64,000 nucleotides of DNA from Planctomycetales bacterium (lineage in GTDB: Bacteria; Planctomycetota; Planctomycetia; Planctomycetales; Planctomycetaceae). Below, one piece after another: positions 9,535-16,643 of this stretch (position 1 is its first letter; the number at the start of each line of letters is the position of its first letter). The notes beneath the pieces were generated by a model. It was not told where the DNA came from, did not search any database, and saw only the letters and a list, made by a program, of their open reading frames with translations. Location: NCBI GenBank assembly GCA_026400835.1, contig JAPLOA010000096.1, forward strand, positions 82,353 to 146,352, given 5' to 3'. The position numbers and the translations under genes are program-made.

Positions 9535-10509
9535 TTACGCGTGTTTTGGCAAGCCTTTGAACAGACGTCGATCCGTGCGAGGATTAAAAGGGGTCCACGC
9601 CGATTCCGCGTTCAGGTCGTCCTCGATGGCTCGGCTGAACTCATTCAGCTTGGCATCCAGATTGTCAATATGGTGCAAGGTGATGGCTTCCGGAGTCATT
9701 GGAATCGTCGGACTGCCGAATTCTCGGGTTCCGTGATGGCTGAGAATCATGTGCTTCAGGCGCAGGATGTCTTCCGTTTCGACCGGTCGGCCAAGGCGTG
9801 TTTCCACGACCTTGAGCTTCTCGTTCAGCATCTCAATGGCGATGTTGATATGACCGAGCAACTGCCCTTCATCCGTATAAGCCAGCGTCGGATCCCACGA
9901 GAGTTCCTTCACTTTGCCGATGTCGTGCAGCAACACGCCCAGCATCAGCAAGTCGCGGTTCAGAGTCGGATATAAGGTACAAATGCGATCGGCCACTTCC
10001 GACATGCCGACGACATGTTCAATCAGCCCGCCCATATACGCATGATGCGCTTTCACGCCGGCGGGAGCCGAACACAGTCCCGTGACCAGTGCTTCGTCTT
10101 CCATAAAGGCACTGGCCAGAGTCAGCAGTTCAGTGCTCTTGATGGAGAACAGCAGCTCTTTCAGTCGTGCCAGCAGAGGAGCCGCATTGGCCTGAGCCTG
10201 AACGTTGAAGTCTTCCGGATTGCAGGTTGTTTCGGGAACCGGATCGATGTGAGTCACGATCATCTGCAGCCCACCCTGATAGAGCTGCACTTTGCCGCGA
10301 ACTCGAACATAGTCTCCGGAAGAAATGTGCTGGACGTTCTCTTCGACCACATTCCACATCAGGCCGCTTACGACACCGGTTCGGTCACGAAGAGTCGCAA
10401 GAAGGTAGAGATTCGCGTTGCGGTTGGCTCGCAGTTGCTTATCCGCCAGCAGATAGACCTCATTGACGGAATCGCCGTCCTTCAGTTCCTTCACAAACAC
10501 CCGAGCCAT
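9535..10509 (-). CDS. 3'-5' exoribonuclease YhaM-family protein (OB fold + HD domain)
   Basis: The 324-residue protein has the YhaM architecture. An N-terminal OB-fold nucleic-acid-binding domain (about 10-95, with VYLLADKQLR and GDYVRVRGKVQLYQGGLQM) is followed by an HD phosphohydrolase domain with HH155-156, His165 in GGLIEHVVGM, HD195-196 in LLHDIGKVKEL, and SHHG near 262. In Bacillus and Staphylococcus, YhaM is a manganese-dependent 3'-5' exonuclease that trims short RNA and single-stranded DNA. The gene lies about 200 bp upstream of aroDE on the same strand and opens this minus-strand block. All metal-binding positions look intact. Confidence 0.9.
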   Translation of the reverse strand: MARVFVKELKDGDSVNEVYLLADKQLRANRNANLYLLATLRDRTGVVSGLMWNVVEENVQHISSGDYVRVRGKVQLYQGGLQMIVTHIDPVPETTCNPEDFNVQAQANAAPLLARLKELLFSIKSTELLTLASAFMEDEALVTGLCSAPAGVKAHHAYMGGLIEHVVGMSEVADRICTLYPTLNRDLLMLGVLLHDIGKVKELSWDPTLAYTDEGQLLGHINIAIEMLNEKLKVVETRLGRPVETEDILRLKHMILSHHGTREFGSPTIPMTPEAITLHHIDNLDAKLNEFSRAIEDDLNAESAWTPFNPRTDRRLFKGLPKHA

Positions 10510-11021
10510 TTTGCCGCTTTCAGAGAGTCGTTCCCGCCCGCCACCAACACTTGTCTTCGCGCGTTTGGAAATCAGTTGGGCGGGAGTCTAGCAGCTTGCT
10601 GAAAAAGCTGTAGGCAGTGTGGAAAGTGTGACACAATGGTCGACCCGGCCAGTTGATCGGGATTGATTCATGTGGATCACGCCTGCCGAGCGGAACTCTC
10701 GCCTCGAGCGATTCCGTTCCTACCCGCCAATCCCAATCCGTCCATGCTCATTGCACTCCATCATTTTGTAAACATCAATTCTGTCGCCGATCGCCCTGAA
10801 AACCCTCACCCCACCATCGCATGATTTGGGCTGGGGTTGTTTGCTGCGGCCCGCAACCCCGAATCTTTCAATCGTTATTGCCCCCATCATGCTATTCCCG
10901 AAAACGCGGGAAACCCGTAAACCGTCACCACCTCAGAATCAAGGTTTGCCGTTTGGCGGACTTTGCTAGAATCCGGCGGAGTATTGCTCCGTAACGTCTT
11001 TTATCTGCTCAAGGTCCCCCG
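10510..11021. other. divergent intergenic region between the YhaM-family gene and proS
   Basis: This 512-bp gap must hold the promoters of both divergent genes. It contains no credible coding sequence. Three small hairpins are visible. CAGCTT (10592-10597) pairs with AAGCTG (10605-10610). GGGGTTG (10833-10839) pairs with CAACCCC (10854-10860). TTCCCG pairs with CGGGAA near 10904-10921. No T-box-like antiterminator was recognised ahead of proS. Confidence 0.6.
10946..10972 (+). promoter_or_regulatory. candidate sigma-70-type promoter for proS
   Basis: A TTGCCG box at 10946-10951 and TAGAAT at 10967-10972 are separated by 15 bp, and a TGC extended -10 sits directly ahead of TAGAAT. Transcription would begin about 45 bp before the proS ATG. 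The short spacer makes this tentative. Confidence 0.35.
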
Positions 11022-12749
11022 ATGCGCTGGTCACAAACGTTTATCCCGACGATGAAAGAAGTTCCTGCCGAAGCCGAAGTGCCCAGCCATCAGTTGATGC
11101 TGCGAGCCGGGCTGATTCGGCAGTTGATGGCCGGATCGTACACCTATTTGCCTCTGGGATATCGTTCGGTCCGCAAGGTGTCCGAAATCGTTCGTCAGGA
11201 AATGGACAAAGCCGGCGCGATTGAACTCTTTATGCCGGCTCTGCAGCCCATCGAGATTTTTGAACGCACTGGACGTCGAGAAGCCTTCGGCAACGTGCTG
11301 TTCAACTTCGAAGCCAAACGTGGTGACCGAAAGCTGCACTTCGCACTCGGCCCTACTCATGAAGAAGTCATCACCGACCTGATGGCCAAGCATATCGGCA
11401 GCTATCGCCAGCTTCCGATTACGCTGTATCAGATTCAGACAAAATTTCGCAACGAAGAGCGACCTCGTTTCGGCGTTCTGCGAACCAGCGAATTCCTGAT
11501 GAAAGATGCGTACAGCTTCGGCTCATCACTTGAACAGCTCAACGTGGCTTATGATGCCATGTACGCCGCCTACTGCAAGATCTTCGAACGCTGTGGTCTG
11601 AAGTATCTGCCCGTCGAAGCAGAAAGCGGTCCAATCGGAGGCGATGCGTCTCACGAATTCATGGTTCCAGCCAGCAACGGCGAAGACTTCGTGATTCATT
11701 GTCCTGACTGCAGCTATGCGGCCAATCAGGAGCGAGCCGAAACAGGTCGCAAATCAAAGGTGCCAGCGAAGGTTGACGGTGCGGCTGCTCCAGTGAAAGT
11801 TGATACTCCAAATGCTGGAAGTATTGAACAAGTCAGCAGGATGCTGAAGTCAGATGCGACCTCGTTCATCAAGACGTTGATCTACGTCGCAGATGGCAAG
11901 CCGGTTGCGATTCTGCTGCGAGGTGATCATACCGCCAATGAAGGCAAGATTCGCCGAGCCACCAAGGCTGCTTCTGTTGAACTCGCCGATGAAGCCACCA
12001 TCCTGAAGGTCACTGGCGCACCAGTAGGCTTTGCAGGACCTGTTGGCATTCAATGTTCGTACTTCGTTGATCATGACGTCGCGTTGATCAAGTCCGCGAT
12101 CATCGGTGCAAATTTGAAGGACGCGCATTTGACAGGTGTGATTCCCGGAACGCACTTTGATCTGGCAGAAACCTTTGATCTGCGTAACGCGGAATCTGGC
12201 GATCCGTGTCCTAAGTGCGCGGGAACGCTCAGCATGGTTCATGGGATCGAAGTCGGGCATGTCTTCAAGCTGGGGACCAAGTACAGCGTGTCGATGGATG
12301 CGAAGTTCGTTGATGACAAGGAAGTGTCTCACCCGATCATCATGGGCTGCTATGGCATCGGGGTGACTCGCGTTGTGGCTTCGATCGTCGAAACCTGTCA
12401 CGACGACAACGGTATCATCTGGCCGATTAACGTCGCTCCTTATACCGTGCAGATTATTCCACTGAATGTCAGCGATGCAGAAGTTATGAAGGTGACAAAT
12501 CGTATCTACGATGAACTGACAGCGGCTGGAGTCGATGTGCTGATGGACGATCGTGATCAGCGCCCGGGCTTCAAGTTCAAGGACGCAGATCTGATTGGGA
12601 TTCCACTCCGCATCACCATCGGCGGCAAAGGCCTCGCCGAAGGCATCGCCGAAGTCAAATGGCGTACTGAAGCAGATCCGAAGAAGGTTGCACTGGCTGA
12701 GACTGTCGGCTTTGTGAAAGCCCTGATTGCCGAGAAGCAAATGCTGTAA
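11022..12749 (+). CDS. proS: prolyl-tRNA synthetase (bacterial type, with editing domain)
   Basis: ProS charges tRNA-Pro with proline. The 575-residue length fits the bacterial type. Class II motif 1 is near residues 50-75, motif 2 is [19 protein letters not shown] near 139-157, and motif 3 is [16 protein letters not shown] near 443. The segment YAANQERAE starts the inserted YbaK-like editing domain (about 235-390), which hydrolyses mischarged alanyl-tRNA-Pro. A C-terminal anticodon-binding domain covers about 475-575. The start is fixed by the family N-terminus [15 protein letters not shown]. The gene stands alone and converges on the TIM-barrel gene at 13111-14070. Confidence 0.97.
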   Translation: MRWSQTFIPTMKEVPAEAEVPSHQLMLRAGLIRQLMAGSYTYLPLGYRSVRKVSEIVRQEMDKAGAIELFMPALQPIEIFERTGRREAFGNVLFNFEAKRGDRKLHFALGPTHEEVITDLMAKHIGSYRQLPITLYQIQTKFRNEERPRFGVLRTSEFLMKDAYSFGSSLEQLNVAYDAMYAAYCKIFERCGLKYLPVEAESGPIGGDASHEFMVPASNGEDFVIHCPDCSYAANQERAETGRKSKVPAKVDGAAAPVKVDTPNAGSIEQVSRMLKSDATSFIKTLIYVADGKPVAILLRGDHTANEGKIRRATKAASVELADEATILKVTGAPVGFAGPVGIQCSYFVDHDVALIKSAIIGANLKDAHLTGVIPGTHFDLAETFDLRNAESGDPCPKCAGTLSMVHGIEVGHVFKLGTKYSVSMDAKFVDDKEVSHPIIMGCYGIGVTRVVASIVETCHDDNGIIWPINVAPYTVQIIPLNVSDAEVMKVTNRIYDELTAAGVDVLMDDRDQRPGFKFKDADLIGIPLRITIGGKGLAEGIAEVKWRTEADPKKVALAETVGFVKALIAEKQML

Positions 12750-12796
12750 CTGGACAGCGCCATGTTCAGGCTTCCATGCGTTGCGTTACCTGCGAC

Positions 12797-12868
12797 TTTA
12801 TCCGTGAAATCTGTGCTATCCGTGGTCAAAGATAAAATCTCATTTTCACCACGGATATCGCGGATAAA
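12797..12868. repeat. imperfect inverted repeat with ATCCGTG-type arms
   Basis: The left arm (12797-12830) reads from TTTATCCGTG to ATCCGTGGTC. The right arm (12843-12868) is largely its reverse complement: TTTTCACCACGGATAT, then GCGGATAAA. The left arm has an extra block of about 9 nt. This element sits in the gap where proS and the TIM-barrel gene converge. It may be a dispersed intergenic palindrome or a bidirectional terminator, although no T-run flanks it. Confidence 0.6.
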
Positions 12869-13003
12869 TCGCAGAGGTTACAAAAAGGAGAATCTGTGCC
12901 CAAAAATCGGTGTTCTCGCGTTTCCGCTCCATTCCGGACGGACAAACTGCACCTCGAACGTGGCGCTGTCCAGCTAAGGTGATTGGCGGAAACTTGCTCA
13001 CCA

Positions 13004-13058
13004 TGAGCCTGAGACGCTGGCCGATTTTGCACTTCAATCCGGCAGTGTCTCAGGCTCA
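13004..13058. repeat. long hairpin: 12-bp perfect inverted repeat extending to about 22 bp
   Basis: TGAGCCTGAGAC (13004-13015) and GTCTCAGGCTCA (13047-13058) are exact reverse complements. Inside them CTGGCCGATT and AATCCGGCAG extend the stem with two mismatches, leaving a loop of about 9 nt. It ends 53 bp before the stop codon of the minus-strand gene and lies between convergent genes, so it probably ends transcription from one or both sides. Confidence 0.7.
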
Positions 13059-13110
13059 CTGCATATTCATCTTTCTGCGATTCGTATCAACGAAGCTCAT
13101 CAGGCTTTCA

Positions 13111-14070
13111 TTACGCAAAGGCGGATCGCAGCATTTCAAGGCTCTTCGGAATAGCCACTTTGGGGTCTTCCTTCCCTTCGAATTCCAGCGAGACGTAACC
13201 GCCGAATTTGTGCTTTCGCAACATCGCAGCGATTCGCGGGTAGTCGAGTTCCAGCGAATACCACAGTCCACCGCCGTAGTAGGTTTTTGCCTGAACCAGG
13301 ACTGCGTCGTCGGCCATGAGTTCCAGCCGATCGTACGGATTTTCCAGAAAGTTGCCGGTATCCAGTGTCGTCTTGAGCCACGGTGAGTTGATCGCTTTGA
13401 CGATCCTCATGACGCCTTCCGGTGTGCGTCCGAGTCCCCAATGGTTTTCCAGGCCGAGAGTCACTCCGCAGCGTTCGGCTGCAGGCAGGCATTCTGTGAG
13501 TCCGTCAATCACCCACTTGAAACCTTCGTCTTCTGTGTGGCCCTCAAGAACCGGTTCAATGCCGCGATTCTTCATCAGCTCATCGAAGTTCCCGCTGGTT
13601 CCCCATCGCCCCGTGTTGACTCGCATTGTAGGAATTCCGAGTGAGTATGACAGTTCGATGCAGTGAATCGTGTGCTCTGTATTTTTCCTGCGAACCTCTG
13701 GATCGGGCGAAACCCAGCCCTGATGAGTCGAAAAGCCGCACAGGTCCAGGCCGTTGATGAACGCTCGCTGTTTGATCTTTTGAAGAGTCGCATTACTTTC
13801 GTCGGTCATCTGGCGATGGAGAATTTCAATTCCATCAAAGCCCCATTCGGCAGCCATATCGATGCATGCATTAATGTCTCGGAATTCTTCGCGATTAAAC
13901 TGCCAGAACGAATACGTCGACACGCCGAACCGCGTTTTCCTCTTCGCTGAATCTGCTGGCTTTTCCGCATCAGCGACGGCCGATGGACAGGCAGATACCG
14001 ACGAATAAAGGCTGCCGACGGCGATGGAACCAAGTGCTGCACGGCGAGACAATTGATTCGACGGTTTCAT
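13111..14070 (-). CDS. Tat-exported sugar phosphate isomerase/epimerase-like TIM-barrel protein
   Basis: I start this 319-residue protein at the ATG at 14070 because a CGGAG ribosome-binding site lies 5 bp upstream and the resulting N-terminus is a Tat signal (LSRRAALGSIAVGS). The mature part is a xylose isomerase-like TIM barrel. It has FGVSTYSFWQFNREEF, a GFDGIEILHRQM strand, TMRVNTGRWG, a GLENHWGLGRTPE metal-ligand strand, TLDTGNFLENPYD and a terminal YVSLEFEGKEDP. Glu and Asp/His metal ligands are plausible at these strands. Planctomycetes carry many such secreted or cytoplasmic isomerases of unknown substrate. The gene is transcribed away from the moxR operon. Confidence 0.85.
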   Translation of the reverse strand: MKPSNQLSRRAALGSIAVGSLYSSVSACPSAVADAEKPADSAKRKTRFGVSTYSFWQFNREEFRDINACIDMAAEWGFDGIEILHRQMTDESNATLQKIKQRAFINGLDLCGFSTHQGWVSPDPEVRRKNTEHTIHCIELSYSLGIPTMRVNTGRWGTSGNFDELMKNRGIEPVLEGHTEDEGFKWVIDGLTECLPAAERCGVTLGLENHWGLGRTPEGVMRIVKAINSPWLKTTLDTGNFLENPYDRLELMADDAVLVQAKTYYGGGLWYSLELDYPRIAAMLRKHKFGGYVSLEFEGKEDPKVAIPKSLEMLRSAFA

Positions 14071-14267
14071 GACGGCTCCGATTTCTTGAGAGAACACAGA
14101 CTGCTGATGATTGAGGTCTTCAGTGTCGCCGTCTCTGCACGGGAGTCAAGTTTGCCCCGAAATTCAACAGAGGCCCATTTCCGGGTTCGGCGATGTCAGG
14201 TCCTGAATCACGTGATCCCGCGTTTGCCGGGAGAATTTTCCCGTTGAATTCTCAATGGTACGCCGTC

Positions 14268-14276
14268 TGCTATAGT
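14268..14276 (+). promoter_or_regulatory. candidate extended -10 promoter element for the moxR operon
   Basis: TGCTATAGT is a good extended -10 box (TGn-TATAGT). The -35 region is poor (ATTCTC at 17-bp spacing). Transcription starting near 14283 would give a leader of about 290 nt that includes the 14425-14494 palindrome. Confidence 0.3.
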
Positions 14277-14424
14277 CTGGCTTGGTATTGGACGGTGATT
14301 TTGGCTTTCGAACGTATTCTCGGGGTGATCATCGTCTTTTTTAGAGACTGTTTGCCGGAAGACCAATGAGCAGTCTTACACCAGTTTTTTTGCCGGTCAA
14401 ACCCCGGAGTGTTGATTTAATTCC

Positions 14425-14494
14425 AACCCGTTGCGTCAGCGAGGGATTGTTGTTGAAAACGCGGCAACATTATCCCTTACTGACGTTTCGGGTT
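14425..14494. repeat. long imperfect palindrome with GCGTCAG / CTGACG arms
   Basis: The left arm 14425-14452 (AACCCGTTGCGTCAGCGAGG, then GATTGTTG) and the right arm 14465-14494 (CAACATTATCCC, then TTACTGACGTTTCGGGTT) are reverse complements with a few mismatches. Together they would form a stem of about 28 bp around a 12-nt loop. The motif resembles an AACCCGnnGCGTCAGCGAGGG sequence that I recall as common in planctomycete intergenic DNA. It lies about 80 bp before moxR. Confidence 0.7.
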
Positions 14495-14571
14495 GTGAAA
14501 ACCCATTGAAATAACACGTCGGCCCAGTAACAGCCCCATGGAACGGCCTCGTGCAGGCCGGAGAATTTGAA

Positions 14572-15627
14572 ATGTCGGAACAGAACCAGAACGACATCTC
14601 CGCAGAGGCGGTTGATGTTCTGCATAAAGCGTATGGTCAGCTCCAGGAGCAGATTCGCAAGGTGATCGTGGGTCAGGATGAAGTTATCGAGCAGCTTCTG
14701 ATCGGTTTGTTCAGCCAGGGCCACGTTCTTCTGGAAGGAGTGCCGGGACTCGCGAAGACTCTGATGGTGAGTACGCTGGCTCGCAGTTTGTCGATGACGT
14801 TTTCCAGAATCCAGTTTACGCCTGACCTGATGCCGGCCGACATCACAGGAACCGATATTCTTCAGGAGAATCGCAGCACCGGGCAGCGTGAATTTCGATT
14901 CATTCCCGGCCCGCTGTTTCACAATGTCGTCCTGGCCGACGAAATTAACCGTACACCGCCCAAAACTCAGGCAGCTTTGCTGGAAGCAATGCAGGAACGA
15001 CAGGTCACAGTCGGCCAGACCATTCACAAACTCAGCTCACCATTCTTTGTGTTGGCGACACAGAACCCGATTGAACAGGAAGGGACCTATACACTGCCAG
15101 AAGCGCAGCAGGACCGATTCATGTTCAAGGTCTTCGTGAAGTATCCCACGTTCGAAGAAGAGCGACAGATTGCTCGTCAGACGACGTCCAACTTTCGACC
15201 TGAGATTCAGCCTGTGTTGACGGGTGAGCAGGTCATGCAGATTCAGTCGACTGTCCGTCAGGTCCCGGTTTCAGACCATGTGATCAACTATACGCTGGCG
15301 ATTGTGCGGCAGACTCGTGTGAGAGAGCCCGGAACTCCGCAGTGGATCAACGACTGGCTCGGATGGGGCGCGGGGCCGCGAGCTGTCCAGAATCTTCTGC
15401 TTGGCGCGAAGACACGAGCGTTGCTGAGCGGACGGACGACAGTTTCGACGGACGATATACAGAAGCTGGCTGGTCCGGTTCTGCGTCATCGTATCGTGCC
15501 GAATTTCACGGCTCAGAGCGAAGGCATAACCTCGGACAAGGTTATTGAACGGCTGATTCAGGAAACACCTGCTCGCGAAAGTGAACTGACGAGTGACCCA
15601 GGACTTGGAAAGATTTTTGCGGCCTGA
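14572..15627 (+). CDS. MoxR-family AAA+ ATPase
   Basis: MoxR ATPases act as chaperones that mature or activate partner protein complexes, commonly with DUF58 and VWA proteins. I start at ATG 14572 (GGAG 8 bp upstream) rather than the in-frame GTG at 14551, giving 351 residues. The P-loop is [10 protein letters not shown], Walker B is [12 protein letters not shown], the sensor 1 region is [18 protein letters not shown], and the lid segment includes [13 protein letters not shown]. The typical substitution of the Walker A central Gly by Ala is present. The 3' end overlaps the DUF58 gene by 35 bp in another frame, so the two are translationally linked. Confidence 0.93.
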   Translation: MSEQNQNDISAEAVDVLHKAYGQLQEQIRKVIVGQDEVIEQLLIGLFSQGHVLLEGVPGLAKTLMVSTLARSLSMTFSRIQFTPDLMPADITGTDILQENRSTGQREFRFIPGPLFHNVVLADEINRTPPKTQAALLEAMQERQVTVGQTIHKLSSPFFVLATQNPIEQEGTYTLPEAQQDRFMFKVFVKYPTFEEERQIARQTTSNFRPEIQPVLTGEQVMQIQSTVRQVPVSDHVINYTLAIVRQTRVREPGTPQWINDWLGWGAGPRAVQNLLLGAKTRALLSGRTTVSTDDIQKLAGPVLRHRIVPNFTAQSEGITSDKVIERLIQETPARESELTSDPGLGKIFAA

Positions 15628-16489
15628 GGAGATTGCGAGAATCTCGCGTCTTGAGCTGCGGGCACGTCGAGTCGTCGAAGGCTTCGTCTCGGGGTTACAC
15701 CGCAGTCCGTACTTTGGTCAGTCGCTTGAATTCTTGCAGCACCGTGAATACGTGGCAGGGGATGACCTGCGCCGCATTGACTGGAAGCTGTGGTCGCGGT
15801 CCGATCGTTACTATCTGAAGCAGTTCGAAGAGGACACGAACGTTCGCATCATGCTGGTTGTCGACGGCAGCGAATCGATGCAGTTCAAGTCCGGTGCAAT
15901 GTCCAAGTTTGACTACGCGCAGACGATCGCTGCGGCATTTGGAATGCTGGCTTTGAAGCAGCATGATTCTGTTGGTGTGAGCGTATTCGATTCGACGATC
16001 CGTAGTCAGATCCCGGCGAGCAGTCGAAACAATCATCTGCAGGCCATTCTGTCGGGCCTGGAAACTCAAACGGCTGGCGGCAAGACCGACATTTTTGGCG
16101 TACTTCGTAGAGTGAACGAATCTCTGACTCGTCGCAGCATCGTCATCCTGATATCTGATCTGTTCTGCCCACGAGAAGACCTCTTTAAGGGGCTCACGAT
16201 GCTGCGTCAGCGAGGGCATGAAGTCATCGCGATGCACATCATGGATGACGAAGAGCTGGAGTTCCGCTACTCGGGCACCTTGCGATTCGAAGGGCTCGAA
16301 GACGGCGGCAAGCTGACCTGCGATCCGGCTGCATTGCGTGTCGGTTATATGCAGGCTCTCGACAAGTTTTTGGACGCCATTCGACGCCGCTGTGCCGGGA
16401 GTGCGATCGATTATAAACTGATACGTACAACGGAGAACCTGGACGCCGCTTTGGCTCAGGTCCTGATGCAGCGACGGACTCGACGCTGA
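15593..16489 (+). CDS. DUF58 domain protein (VWA-like, MoxR partner)
   Basis: DUF58 proteins are the usual partners of MoxR ATPases. The 298-residue product begins at GTG 15593 inside the end of moxR. It carries the DUF58 signature [20 protein letters not shown] (about 51-70) followed by a von Willebrand A-like core with the MIDAS-type DGSES at 91-95 and a second conserved acidic strand ([15 protein letters not shown]). No membrane segment is evident, so it is probably cytoplasmic. It stands second in the moxR to BatA gene order, which is conserved in Planctomycetes and Bacteroidetes. Confidence 0.92.
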   Translation: MTQDLERFLRPEEIARISRLELRARRVVEGFVSGLHRSPYFGQSLEFLQHREYVAGDDLRRIDWKLWSRSDRYYLKQFEEDTNVRIMLVVDGSESMQFKSGAMSKFDYAQTIAAAFGMLALKQHDSVGVSVFDSTIRSQIPASSRNNHLQAILSGLETQTAGGKTDIFGVLRRVNESLTRRSIVILISDLFCPREDLFKGLTMLRQRGHEVIAMHIMDDEELEFRYSGTLRFEGLEDGGKLTCDPAALRVGYMQALDKFLDAIRRRCAGSAIDYKLIRTTENLDAALAQVLMQRRTRR

Positions 16490-16643
16490 CGTCAACGAGG
16501 TCTCGTCGTTGTAAGCAGTCCGAGAAAGTAGTCGCATTAAAAACCGGAAACGCCGAGTCTGCGTGATGCGGTTTGGGCTGGAGACAATTTGCTTCTTTCA
16601 AGTACATTCCCGCTGTTGATGGTTTCGTGTTCCCGTTTCAGCG

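Larger units (their letters stand above)
14071..14571. other. intergenic region upstream of the moxR operon
   Basis: This 500-bp divergent gap contains no credible gene. It holds a candidate extended -10 box (TGCTATAGT, 14268-14276) pointing at moxR, and a long palindrome at 14425-14494, listed separately. Confidence 0.55.

Noticed and set aside
10510..11021. T-box riboswitch upstream of proS
   Set aside because: No conserved T-box motif or specifier stem was found; only small hairpins are visible.
11850..12740. A 296-codon open frame antisense to proS
   Set aside because: The sense strand encodes a complete prolyl-tRNA synthetase; the antisense product has no recognised domain and is a shadow of GC-biased codons.
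12797..13058. CRISPR array
   Set aside because: The elements are inverted, of different sequence and not regularly spaced direct repeats.
15695..16537. A 280-codon antisense frame over the DUF58 gene
   Set aside because: The plus-strand DUF58 protein has all its motifs, so this frame is a by-product.
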